From assembly GCA_026545765.1 (NCBI GenBank), contig JAIFAC010000442.1, positions 37,472-101,471 on the forward strand: DNA of 64,000 nucleotides. The letters run 5' to 3'. The notes under the pieces were generated by a model. It searched no databases and had not been told where the DNA came from. It saw nothing but the letters and a program-made list of their open reading frames with translations. The number at the start of each line of letters is the position of its first letter. Position 1 is the first letter of the stretch. A program made the position numbers and the translations under genes. Source of the DNA: Plantago major (lineage: Eukaryota > Streptophyta > Magnoliopsida > Lamiales > Plantaginaceae). Shown here in pieces: positions 11,542 to 27,125 of this stretch.

Positions 11542-11810
11542 TCAGTTGTGCAGAGGATTGGGCCCTGAGGGGACAAGCCATCATGAAACAGCGTGCAATT
11601 CCTTGTGTTCGTGCTCGATCCTTCCCGCATAGTGTGGAACAGTAAAGAAGTGCTTCAAGAAAAAGGAGTTGAAGTTGGCTCTGATTCTTTGTTCAGAATT
11701 TACACTTCCTGCTGTACTTTGGTGATGTGCCTGCAACTTGATATCTGAACAAATCCTAGCAGAATGATAAGAAGGATAAACAACCGGGAAGAAGCTACGA
11801 ATAGCTTCAT
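11542..11810 (-). pseudogene. CLE precursor pseudogene, relative of the 44,504 gene
   Basis: The minus strand starts MKLFVASSRLFILLIILLGF (signal sequence) and QISSCRH, closely matching the block B gene at 44,504. Near 11,700-11,720 at least one base is missing relative to that gene, and the original frame then stops. In the frame of the downstream part, NFNSFFLKHF-type codons are followed by a stop TGA at 11,581-11,583, then W-L-VPSGPNPLHN and the final stop at 11,542. The intact relative reads CGA CGG at the stop position where this copy has TGA TGG, that is two C-to-T changes at CpG sites. The dead copy keeps a more canonical motif (PNPLHN) than its living relative (PNHLHN). Confidence 0.82.
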
Positions 11811-12811
11811 ATCTAAATCGACTGAAAACAAAGTAATTTATAAGTCATTTGATTGAGAACTAAATTCTTTGAGATGGTACGTATAACTAGGCTGACTGTG
11901 AATTTATAGTTGAATCTGGATCCAGGTGAGCCATGATCGAAAGTCAGATGCAAGATTACAAGACAGTCAATTAGTTGGCATTTTGGTTCCTTAATAAGCT
12001 GTGAACACTGTATCAATCAAGTATGAAGATCTTATTACTCATTCAAATGGAGTAGTATGTTGGTTCATGAAGCTCTTGAAGTACTTAAATCTGAAACTAA
12101 ATGGTCTGTTCATGCACGGGACTAATTGTGCGATTTCATGCTGGATTAACAACGACCTTTATATGTTCAGCTGTCAAAAAAATGCTAAAACTTTTGAAGT
12201 AAAAAAAAATGATAAAAGAAGCAAAAAAAGGGAGGAGCCTGTCAGACAGCTGCAAGACCATCCCGGCCAGCCGTGGCAGAGCCAAGAACGATCCTCTACT
12301 GCACCGAGTGGCTCGTATCAAACCAAACGGAGCTGTTATTCACGCTCTGGTCGAGCAGCCATAGTTCATCCACCAGGTTTGGGTTCTGTCTCCTTAGAAA
12401 TCAAGGATGCAGAGGTACGATCCTATAGAACAGATCCTGTTCAAGTAAGGTCGTGACTTGTATCCTTGCTCAACTCTTCATATACTGCTTATATTCTGTG
12501 CTATCTATTGATGTGGGATAATTCTGCTTTTCTCTTCTCATCGCATGGGTTTATTTGGGCCTTTACTGGACCATCTTAAACCCACTATATGACTATATAC
12601 TGTAGTAGTGAACGACACAGATTGCCAAATCTGTCTTGCAGTAGCATTCTCTTATGTTAAGTTGTTTGTAGTATAATGATTAATGGCACTTGACATAAGA
12701 AAACAAGAACCAGCAGATAAAAATAAAAAAAGAACCAGCAGATGAAAAATAGACTTTTATACATATAAACCCTATATTTTCTTGAAACAGGCTGAAACTG
12801 TGGTTTCTGAA
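11811..12811. other. Spacer of block A with a conserved 230-bp core
   Basis: Holds the upstream region of the CLE pseudogene (reverse-strand CTATAAATTC at about 11,897-11,906, the counterpart of the block B TATA box). A stretch at 12,000-12,170 matches 44,080-44,235 inverted. A very well kept 230-bp piece at 12,229-12,458 matches 42,951-43,180 inverted. From 12,460 to 12,600 it continues to match 42,835-42,950. No intact gene seen. Confidence 0.6.
12229..12458. repeat. Inverted copy of 42,951-43,180, strongly conserved
   Basis: Compared by eye with the reverse complement of 42,951-43,180, roughly nine of ten bases agree. Long identical runs include CAGACAGCTGCAAGACCATC and GATGCAGAGGTACGATCCTA. 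One plus-strand frame is open for about 50 codons in this copy but is broken in the other. It may be a captured exon, an RNA gene or simply recent duplication. Confidence 0.7.
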
Positions 12812-13063
12812 TCAGTTGTGCAGATGATTTGGCCCTGAAGGAACAAGCCGTCGTGTAACAGCTTCAACTTCTTGTGTTTGTATCATTCGAATAGTTAGGA
12901 ACTGTAAAGAAGTGCTTCAAAAAGGAGTTGAAGTTGGTTCTGATTCTTAATTTGTTCATAATCTACACTTTTTGCAGTACTTTTAATGATGTGCCTGGAA
13001 CTGCATATTTTGAACGAATCCTAGTAGAATGATACAAAACTGGGAAGCTGCCAATATTCTCAT
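12812..13063 (-). pseudogene. CLE precursor pseudogene, third block A copy
   Basis: The minus strand begins MRILAASQFCIILLGFVQ (signal sequence) but the frame breaks at once: one extra base near GTTCAAAATATGCAG, four extra bases after the GAACAA codons, and a deletion in the middle. The last part still reads TRRLVPSGPNHLHN and stop at 12,812. The CLE motif is therefore readable but not joined in frame to a signal sequence. Its flank at 13,090-13,210 repeats 11,820-11,955 in the same orientation, so this copy arose by tandem duplication inside block A. Confidence 0.8.
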
Positions 13064-13692
13064 ACCTAAATCAACTGAAACGTAAATGAGTAAATCTTTG
13101 ATTGAGAACTAAATTTATGGAGATGGACGGTTTAACTAGACTGATGGCGAATTTATAGTCGAATCTGGATCCGGGTGAGCTCTGGTCAAAAGTCAGATGC
13201 AAGTAAAACAGAGAAAGGAAAAGTCACAAGGCATAACCTCAGAATTCACTTTTTAGTTAGCTTGATCTCTCATGCTACAGAGGCAATACTGATTTGTGGT
13301 TGTGTTTATTCTACTGCAATATTTTTAAGTAATCAATCACACAGGCTGATAAGGAGTTTGAGCCGGGGTCCGGGGACATACTGAAGACTTGAAGTTCGGA
13401 GAAGCCAAATAATATAGGATTGTTTCGGAAGTTGGGGGCGGAATATTCAATTATCGAATATATTTTTAAATAAGAAACATCCTGATTAAAATCTAAAAGG
13501 GAACCCACCAAAATCAGTTGTTACACCACATCAAAATAGAACACACACGAATTCTAGTTAAAAGCAATAGTAATATCCTAATTTGAAGCCGACTTCTCAT
13601 TTGTACTCTGAAGTTGAATCTATGTCCTGCCAAATTGACCAAAATGAAGGATGCTGCTACTCATATTGCACACCATGAGATCGCAAGCGGAT
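13064..13692. other. Spacer between block A and CFIm25
   Basis: 13,090-13,210 repeats 11,820-11,955. 13,280-13,400 repeats parts of 10,480-10,740. The rest up to 13,692 is probably the 3' UTR and downstream region of the CFIm25 gene on the minus strand. Confidence 0.55.
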
Positions 13693-18368
<4,676 letters not shown>

Positions 18369-18584
18369 ATTCGTCTAGTACTCTAACCATTTGAAACATA
18401 CTCCCTCCAAACTTTTAATAAGTTTACCATTTGGTTGTGGATTCGTCTAGTACTCTAACCATTTGAAACATACTCCCTCCAAACTTTTAATAAGTTTACC
18501 ATTTGGTTGTGGATTCGTCTAGTACTCTAACCATTTGAAACATATTCCCTCCGTCCTTTTAATAAGTTTACCATTTGGTTGTGG
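18369..18584. repeat. Three 72-bp tandem units
   Basis: Units 18369-18440, 18441-18512 and 18513-18584. Each begins ATTCGTCTAGTACTCTAACC and contains a CTCCCTCC-type MITE terminus. The first two look identical; the third has CCGTCC in place of CCAAAC and runs into the MITE body. Confidence 0.93.
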
Positions 18585-18800
18585 ATGAATTTTAAGGAAT
18601 ATTGAATAAAATGGTAAGTGAATGGTGAAAAGTAAGATAGATGATAGAAAGGTGAGAGAGAGATAATAGATAAAGTATGAAAAGGAGTGATGAGAGGATA
18701 ATAAGTGGAGATAGTAGGTTTCCATACAAGGAAATGTTATCCTTTGAAAAAAACTTCCGAAATGACAAAAATCAAACCTTTAAAAGGAACAGAGGGAGTA
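18544..18800. mobile_element. Stowaway-like MITE
   Basis: The left end reads TATTCCCTCCGTCCTTTTAA and the right end, reversed, reads TACTCCCTCTGTTCCTTTTA. These are terminal inverted repeats of the CTCCCTCCGT kind with TA at the edges, as expected for Stowaway elements. Length about 257 bp, no coding content. Its left end overlaps the last 72-bp unit, so the triplication copied the MITE terminus. Confidence 0.7.
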
Positions 18801-20124
18801 TTTGAAAGTTTCAAAATACGAACCGTCTTGTACTCTAAGCATTCGAAACATATACCGAAATCGAGATTCGAAAGCTTTGTGACCAAGACACGATTTTTGA
18901 ATGGGGAAAATCGGCAAAATTGTCCCATATCTTTGCCCAACCCGTTAAATTAGTCCTATAAGTTGATAACCCGTTAAATTGGTCCTTCAGGTTTGCTAAC
19001 TTAAGTATTTTCAGTCCCAAACTCATAAAAACTCCCAACTATGTAATTTACTAGGAATGTGAGGATCAAATATATATTTCATGCATAATAGAGGGGTGAT
19101 GGTGATTTAGACACTTACCCGATTCTTTGCCCTTCTTCATTCTTCTGCTAAAATAAATAACTTCAACACTCTTCCCATTCAACATCAACGTAATATGCTT
19201 CCAAATTAACTCTCAACTTTCATTCAAATGCTTTACGGCAAACCACAATATCGAACATGTGAATCGGCGGCATCATGGCGGATTGGCAGAGCTCTTTTAC
19301 CATCGAAATCTTCAATTTCCAAATAGCAACAGCCCAACCCTGGGCCCATATCTCTCCATTCTTCGCGTCGTTGAGGCTTAATACAGTGGTTTCTTCTTCA
19401 ATTGAAATGTTTTATTGAAGTTGTAGATATATTCTATGTGATTTGTAAAACATCCTCAATTGAAGCTGCAAAGGATTTTTTTCCCTTTCACATTTGATCT
19501 GAATTTATTGTGGATTTTTATTTGATCTTAATTATATTCTGGCTAAATCCGTGAAACATATTTTTATCTGAATGTGTTAAGAGTATTGGATTGTAGAAGA
19601 CTAATGGAGTATGTTTATATGTTTGTAGGTGGTGGAAGTCCGTGATTTTACTATGGAGTGATCTATCACCATCCTGTCTACAACACATGGTTAAGGAATT
19701 ATTTGGAACTTATCCTGCTATGGAAAAGAAGACAATCTATGATGGGTGATGCAGATGAATAACAATGATATTTAATTAATAGTGTCGATCGGCATACGAG
19801 CACAGCCGATTTAAAGCTTGATGGTTCTCTTGCCATTTAAAATTGTTGTGGTTAGTGAGTTGTGTATGATAAGGTATATTGAGATAAGATGTCATTGATG
19901 TGGTATTGTGTAGCTAGAAATTCCAGGTTGATGAAGCATTGCTTTGTGACTAAGAAGTGCACGAGTGCAGTATTACATTTGTGAGCCTTGTATCGAGTTG
20001 GATGGATGAAATGAAAAGGAAATTTAGTCACATCATGTGTCATTTATCTGCTTCTTTCTTATCATTGTGGTATTATTATACTGATCTCCTGGGCTTAGAC
20101 TGAAACAAAAGTGGTACCTGGAAG

Positions 20125-20683
20125 CTAGAAATGAGGCTCATAATCTTTTGTCTGTGTGTGTATTCTTCCCCTATGTATCTTACCAGGAATTTGATCAACA
20201 TCTAGATCACTATCACATCCACTGTCCAACTCACTTTCACTGTTACCTAATATACCATCCTCACTCTCATCATCCTCCTCATTGCACGAGTTCAGGTAAG
20301 CACAGGAACTTCTTTCATTATCAACCACATGAGAGAACTCCACATTCGAGAATGATCTTTCAGCTTCAACTTCAATTTCACCCTCACTATAGATACATGC
20401 ATCTCTACAAGCTCGTTGTTTCACATGTTTCTCCAATGTCTTATCATCGTTTAATAATATAAAGCCCTTGCTTACCTTCACATAGAACCGTCTATGTCTT
20501 TTTATCCTTGCTTACCTTCACATAGAACCGTCTATGTCTTTTTATCCTGCATTGATCAGCCAAAGAATCTAAACATGCCATATTAAAGCCATCAAAACGT
20601 TGCCCTTCAAACTTTACCACCGAACCACTCGTATAATCAACCTTGGGTACTAGCTTGAAGTTTCCTCCGAAATGTAGCTCCAC
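20125..20683 (-). pseudogene. N-terminal MULE protein fragment (PB1-like plus acidic linker), frameshifted
   Basis: On the minus strand 20,683-20,492 begins MELHFGGNFKLVPKVDYTSG and reaches HRRFYVKVSKD. 20,481-20,125 continues KVSKGFILLNDDKTLEKHV and an acidic Ser/Asp/Glu-rich linker. The opening is like the PB1-like N-terminal domain of plant MuDR-type transposase proteins. A 40-bp tandem duplication (20,466-20,505 and 20,506-20,545) breaks the frame. Nothing of the zinc-finger, DDE or SWIM parts follows before the TIR. Confidence 0.6.
20466..20545. repeat. 40-bp tandem duplication breaking the MULE frame
   Basis: Two copies that look perfect, each starting CCTTGCTTACCTTCACATAG. Forty is not a multiple of three, so the duplication itself shifts the frame. 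Confidence 0.93.
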
Positions 20684-21417
20684 CGCAAAATAGATATTTT
20701 GTGCTTCATTTGAAACTGAGAATCAAATATACGCCAAAATAAGGAATAAACAATGGCAACACAACATATGTAAATGTTCTAAATGTACTTTACAGGATAA
20801 TCAAATTAGTGTCTTCAATCCATGGAAGTATAAACTAACATGTAACCGTCAACTAGTCAAAAGAATGTATAAAAAATATGCATAAAACTATTTAGTAAAT
20901 CCATTGAGTTGTCTACTTTACACTATTTACTTGGCACCATTGAAAAAATGGAAGCTTTATAACTCATAAACAATTACCTTGTTTCGAAGAAGTCATTTTT
21001 TTGCTAGATCAGTACCTTGCTTCTTTTGCTAGTAAACAATTACCTCTCAAACATACTTTGTTGAATTAGTAGAGAAAATACAGTTTATGTTGTTCTTAAT
21101 CGATTCTCTGTGTTGATGGAGGAGGCCATTGTCTCTTTTCCCTCCAATTTGTCACGTAGGGTTTCCAGATTAAAAAAAAATTATAAATCACCCCTCTATT
21201 ATGCATAAAATATATATTTGATCCTAACATTCTTAGTAAATTACATAGTAGGGAGTTTTTATCAACTTATAGGACTAATTTAACGGGTAGGGCAAAGATA
21301 TGGGACCATTTTGCCGATTTTCCCTTTCTGAATGTTGCTACAAATGTGACGACTCTTCTTCACCTTCGCGCCAAACCCCATAAAACCTCGCCACCGCACA
21401 ACCACCGTCAAACCGCC

Positions 21418-24400
21418 ATGGGTAAGCAGAAACAGCTCGTCATTTCCCGATTCTTCGCTCCAAAACAACCCAATCAATCACCACCACCCACTCCACCTCC
21501 CAAAATCACCACCACCGTTTCTTTCTCCTCCGCCAAACGCCTCCGCAATTCCCAATTCTCTCCCAACAAACGTCCTAAGATCACAGAATCTCCCAAATCC
21601 AACCCTACTCTCCACCAGAAGTTCCTTAGAAAACTCCTCGAACCTTCCTGCGACCTTCTAGAACCTTCCACACACCCATCCACTTCCAATTCCAAGCCCA
21701 AGTTCACACCTTTAGAGCAACAGGTGGTGGAACTTAAAGAAAAGTACCCGGATGTCCTGTTAATGATCGAGGTTGGTTACAAGTTTCGATTTTTCGGAAA
21801 AGATGCTGAAAATGCTGCTAGGGTATTGGGGATTTATGCTCACATGGATCATAGCTTTTTAACAGCTAGTATTCCGACTGTGAGATTGCATTTCCATGTC
21901 AGGAGGCTAGTGAGTGCGGGTTATAAGGTTGGTGTGGTGAAACAGACGGAGACTGCGGCAATTAAGGCTCATGGGGAGAATAGGGTAGGCCCGTTTACAA
22001 GGGGTTTGTCGGCGTTGTATACGAAGGCGACATTGGAGGCGGGGGAGGATTTGGGGGGTGGCGGGGAAGAGACGTGTGGAGAGTGTAGTAGCTATTTGTT
22101 TTGTGTTGTGGAGAAGGGTGATGAGAGTGGAGTGGATGTGAGGATTGGGGCTGTGGGAGTGGAGGTTTCGACGGGGGATGTGATGTATGCGGAGTTTGAG
22201 GATGGTGTGATGAGGAGTGGATTGGAGGCTATGGTTTTGAATTTGGGGCCTAAGGAGATGGTTCTTGGGGAGCCGTTGTCGAAACAGACTCAAAAGGTCT
22301 GTTTGAATGTTTGGCCATGTGAGAAATTATTAGTTTGTAGTTTTTGACATCAAAATGAAATGGATGGAAAAATTAGGTGCTACGTGATTATGTGCAATCT
22401 GATTATGGTAACTGGTCCATGAGGAGCTTGTTATTTCTTTATAGTCTTGCTACTTGTACTTGTGACTTTTGGGAAACATATAATTATGTTCGCTTGTCCC
22501 AGCAGTATAAAGTTTTACTATTGACTGAGAAATAGCTTGTCTGTGTTCCACATTAAGTTATGTTTGGCGAAAGCAGCTGAAACAAAATATGGTAGCATTT
22601 ACTTGAGATATTGAAGGCCAGGGTGTTGGTTTTTACAGAGAGGACATTGATACATATATATTTATAGTAGTAGTAATTAATTTCATTTGATCGCTTGTGA
22701 ACAATGAACATTACACAGCGCTGTTCCATGACACATCATGTTTGATGTGGTTGCTCTGGAATCCTTACTAAATATGTCTGCTTGCCACTATAGCTAGTTA
22801 TTCAATTGATTTCGTGCATTTGGTTTCTTCTGTCATGTAAGTTTGTTTGGACTAGTGTACAGGTTCACTTGTTCGTATGATTTCTTACATAATGTTCTTT
22901 TGCTGTGAACACTGAACCTTTCCCATCCTATTGTAGCTGCTATTAGCATATGCTGGACCTGCCTCAAATGTTCGAGTTGAGCATGCTTCACAAGAATCCT
23001 TTCGTGATGGCGGTGCCTTAGCCGAAGTTATGTCAGTGTATGAGAAATTGACTGAAAGCAGCTTACCAAACGGCAAACAAGAGAACTTAATGGTGACAGA
23101 AACCCAAAGCAGTAATCGCTTGGCAGTTGAGGTGTGAATATGTTTTCTAACAAGTATTATATTAAGGAAATAAATCCCTTCACAATATGACACTTGATGT
23201 CATTAGAATATGCATGCAATATTCTGTCTTTTATGTTCAAGTGAAAAGGCTAATCAATCTCCTACCTGTTCTTACCCTCCTTGTCAAGGGAATCATGGCA
23301 ATGCCCGACTTGGCTATTCGGGCATTAGCGTTGTCAATTCGGCATCTGAAACAATTTGGTTTAGAAAGAATTCTATGCTTGGGAGCTTCATTTAGACCTT
23401 TCTCCAGCAGCATGGAGATGACCCTTTCAGCCAATGCATTGCAGCAACTAGAGGTTAGTAAACACAAACAGTTGGTGTATATGTAACTGTATATCAAGCA
23501 AATACTTTCTGTCTCTGACCTCTTCTGTCACACATAGGTGCTGACTAATAATTCTGATAGCTCGGAGGGTGGCTCCTTATTGCATTGCATGAATCATACA
23601 GTTACAACATGTGGTTCAAGGCTTTTTAGACACTGGGTAAGATGTATTTATATGCTATTAGCATTGTTGTTTTGTGCCTCCCTCTGCTACCTGTTATACT
23701 AGTGTGTTTACTGTTTTTTCCTGCAGGTGACTCATCCTTTATGTGACGGAAATATGATAAATGCACGATTAGATGCTGTTTCTGAAATTTTGGAGTCCAT
23801 GGGAACTCCCAAAGCTTCTCAGAATTCCAGTTTCCCTGAAGGAAAATCCGGAAGTCCTGAGATTCACCATATAATATCATCGGTTCTGATCACCTTGGCG
23901 AAGTCACCTGATGTCCAACGTGGGATCACAAGAATTTTTCATGGAACCTCAACAGCATCTGAGGTGACTAATTAAATTTGTGTTTGATGACCTTATATGT
24001 TTGAATTACACTTTCTACCTTCTCTGTGAATGCTTGTATAAATAGGTTGCACCTGATAATGATCTTTGGTGTAATTCCAATTCAATCACTGTGTCACTGT
24101 GTCCATTATGGTGTTCAAATGCTGTCTGTGAGTCGACATTCTAATTTGAGCTGGTGGTCTATTGTTGTTGAACTGCATTTAGCTACATTTATATTGGATA
24201 TGCTCTTTTGATTCCAAAACTAGGCAGTGATAGATGTTGTCAATAAGAGTTTCTCGCAGTTAAGTTGGTCTTCTGTCACCAGTTATAGTAATTGTAGTTC
24301 CATTTAAAGCTATATCTGTGTCATTCTAGTTATGTGGATATCTATGAGACTCTTCTGTTGCATCTTGATGTAGTTTATCTCAGTCATTCAAGCCATCTTA

Positions 24401-27125
24401 GTTGCCGGAAAGCAGCTACAGGAACTTCATGTCGAAGTAGATGGTGAAAACAATTTCCAGGATGTGAGAATTGTGCACTCGATTTTGCTTAGAAAAATGA
24501 TATTGACAGCTTCATCCTCCAGTGTTATCAATACTGCAGCGAGACTTTTGTCTGCACTGAACAAAGAAGCAGCTGATCAACGAGATCTCCTTAATCTTTT
24601 TGTTGTTGCTGATGGAAGATTCCCAGAGGTTCAATTGAAGTGTCTCATTGTTGTGCTCGACTTTTTTTTTTAAAAAATTATTTTATTTCCACCTCTTCAG
24701 AATTAGATATTCATTGTTTTGATAAGCTGCAGTAATGCAGGTAGCTGCTGCCAGGACCAAAGCTGGCATGGCAGAGGAACAGCTGGATCAATTGATTGGC
24801 CAATATCGCAAACAGCTGCGGATGAGCAGACTTGAATTTATGAGTGTCTCTGGGATCACACATTTGATAGAGGTACTCCAGTGATATATAACTGTGGTAC
24901 TTGAATTATAATCCTTGTAACATGCACTATCCATTGCCTCCCTGGTTTTGGTCTGCATGTATAGGCTGCATTTCAGAAGGATATCACGTAAAAAGTTTAT
25001 TCATGTCACTTAAGATTCTCTAGATTTGAGACTTAGCCAAATTACCATTTGGTGTTGGTCCTAGATAATATAGTGCTGCTTGTGGTCTTCGAATCAGTCA
25101 AAGCAGTTGAGTATTTGTTCCCAGTTTCCCATTACCTCTTGTTTACGAGTCAAATGTTATGAATTAGTATTGTCTGCAATCAAGTAACCTGGTTATTTCC
25201 TTTTAATATTGATGTCTATATAGTTCAGTAGTTCTATTACTTTGCATTCTGATAAACATTTACTTTGTTTGGTAGCTGCCTCTAGAGGTCACAGTACCTT
25301 CGAGTTGGGTCAAAGTCAATAGCACAAAAAAAGCAGTACGTTATCACCCGCCTGAAGTTCTAAGTGCTTTAGACCAGCTAAATCTGGCAAAGGAGGAGCT
25401 TTCTGTTGCATGTCGTGCCACATGGAGTAGTTTCTTGAAGACATTTGGTGGATATTATTCTGAGTTTCAGGCTGCTGTCCAAGCACTAGCTGCCTTGGAT
25501 TGCTTGTATTCTCTTGCCATGCTTTCCAGGACAAAGGTTATATCTTTGATGGTTACGGACTCGTTCGTCATTTTGAAATACTGTAACTTATTTTGATAAC
25601 TGTTTCTGCTCAATGACTGCAGAACTATGTGCGGCCTGTTTTTATAGGTGATCATGAACCTGTGCAAATCCAAATTTCTTCTGGTCGACATCCTGTATGG
25701 TGCTTTCTCCTGCCTCACCATTTTTATTTCTTTCTACTTTGTTGTGTTAAACTTAGCTGGCCAAGATCTTGAATTTGACCAGGTTATGGAGAACATATTA
25801 CAGGATAGTTTCGTCCCAAATGACACAAATTTGCATGAGAGTGGTGAATACTGTCAGATTGTTACTGGACCCAACATGGGTGGGAAGAGTTGCTATATTC
25901 GCCAAGTTGCTCTTATAAGTCTCATGGCTCAGGTAAATTCCATTTCAGTCTCTTATAAGAACCTTTTTCCCTGTAAATTCAAAGAAGAAATGGCTGTTTG
26001 ATTTGTTTATAGATCTGCTCATTTTGTGGCCCCATTAGGTGATATTATGTGCTCCTTTGTCCCTCTTTAACATTGATCATTGTATATAATGCCATTATAA
26101 AACTCGTTAAAACATGTGTGATTCTGCTGCTTCTAGGTTGGTTCATATGTGCCAGCATTATCGGCAAAACTGCATGTGTTGGATGGCATTTACACGCGAA
26201 TGGGAGCTTCTGACAGTATTCAGCTGGGAAGAAGTACCTTCTTAGAAGAATTAAGTGAGGCATCTCATATTCTTCAGCATTGCTCACCCCGTTCCTTGGT
26301 TATAATTGATGAACTCGGCCGAGGCACCAGTACTCACGATGGCGTTGCTATCGCTTATGCTACATTGCATTATCTACTAGAGCACAAAAGATGTATGACA
26401 CTCTTTGTTACCCATTACCCAGAAATAGTTAACATTAGAAACGAATTCCCAGGTTCTGTAGGAGCATACCATGTTTCGTATTTGACACCACAGAGGAAGA
26501 AAGATATCGACTTGGATTTAGATCAACATATGGATACTGTGAACCACGATGATGTAACATACCTTTACAAACTTGTTCCTGGTGTATCAGAGAGAAGCTT
26601 CGGGTTTAAAGTTGCTCAGCTTGCACAAGTAAGCTCTGTTCTTTCTTTAAACATATTATCTTAATGTCTTTTAGTTTATAAGTAACCGATTTAGTGATTC
26701 TGCCTACTGTCTTGTCTTTCTGACCAATATTTAGCATTTGGCCACAGCTCTGTTTTATCACTTTATGCTTTACTCACGGTTGCATATTATTGCAGTTACC
26801 ATCATCGTGTATTACGCGTGCTATATCAATGGCAGCAAGACTGGAAACGGAAATATCTAGAAAACGAAAAGAGAAAGGCAAGCCACTAGTTAAAAGTTTG
26901 AGAGAATCAGTGCATGGTAATAATCCAGAAGATCTTGAGGTGGATCCCTGTGTACCTCCATCCTGCATGCGAGTAGCACGAGTTGAGAACTTGGAAGAAC
27001 TCGAGAATGACTACAGGGAGTTATTTAATAACATAAAGGTCGCATCCATAGAAGAAGATGCTTCGAAGAGGTCACGTTTCTTGAATCAGGCTAAAGGCCT
27101 TGCTTGCAAATTATTAAACAGGTAA
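21418..27125 (+). CDS. MSH3: MSH3 mismatch-repair protein, complete, 12 exons
   Basis: Exons 21418-22296, 22937-23131, 23289-23453, 23538-23636, 23727-23963, 24374-24628, 24741-24872, 25276-25536, 25623-25694, 25783-25932, 26137-26628 and 26796-27125 all splice in phase 0 and give 1,088 residues, close to plant MSH3 (about 1,080). The N-terminus has a perfect PCNA-binding box QLVISRFF (residues 6-13), then a Pro/Ser/Lys linker. MutS domain I starts near residue 97 ([20 protein letters not shown]). The MutS core follows ([29 protein letters not shown]). The ATPase has Walker A GPNMGGKS (about 794-801), Walker B LVIIDE (about 869-874), GRGTSTHDG and FVTHYPE. With MSH2 it forms MutSbeta, which binds insertion/deletion loops in the nucleus. 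The start at 21418 is chosen because the PIP box follows directly. Upstream space is only 93 bp to the MULE. Confidence 0.96.

Larger units (their letters stand above)
18904..21324. mobile_element. Mutator-like element (MULE), 2.4 kb, with long TIRs and 10-bp target duplication
   Basis: Both ends start GGGAAAATCGGCAAAAT (right end reversed) and the inverted similarity continues for about 150-200 bp (through CCCATATCTTTGCCC, CGTTAAATTAGTCC, GGATCAAATATATAT and CATAATAGAGGGGTGAT). Flanks are TTTTTGAATG (18894-18903) and TTTCTGAATG (21325-21334), a 10-bp target-site duplication with one mismatch, within the 8-11 bp usual for MULEs. No transposase catalytic domain is seen, so it is non-autonomous. 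The left TIR has an extra duplicated block (two CCCGTTAAATT motifs). The cargo includes the broken gene fragment at 20,125-20,683. Confidence 0.85.

Noticed and set aside
12001-12456. Open frame of 151 codons across the block A spacer
   Set aside because: It crosses the edge of the duplicated segments and is broken in the block B copy. No motif; more likely chance.
18369-18584. CRISPR-like repeat array
   Set aside because: Direct tandem copies with no unique spacers, in a plant genome, and containing a MITE end.
20148-20462. His/Tyr-rich plus-strand open frame
   Set aside because: It is the antisense of the acidic linker in the MULE protein fragment (GAA/GAT codons read backwards).
21907-22293. 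128-codon minus-strand open frame
   Set aside because: Antisense shadow of MSH3 exon 1, whose sense frame has clear MutS sequence.
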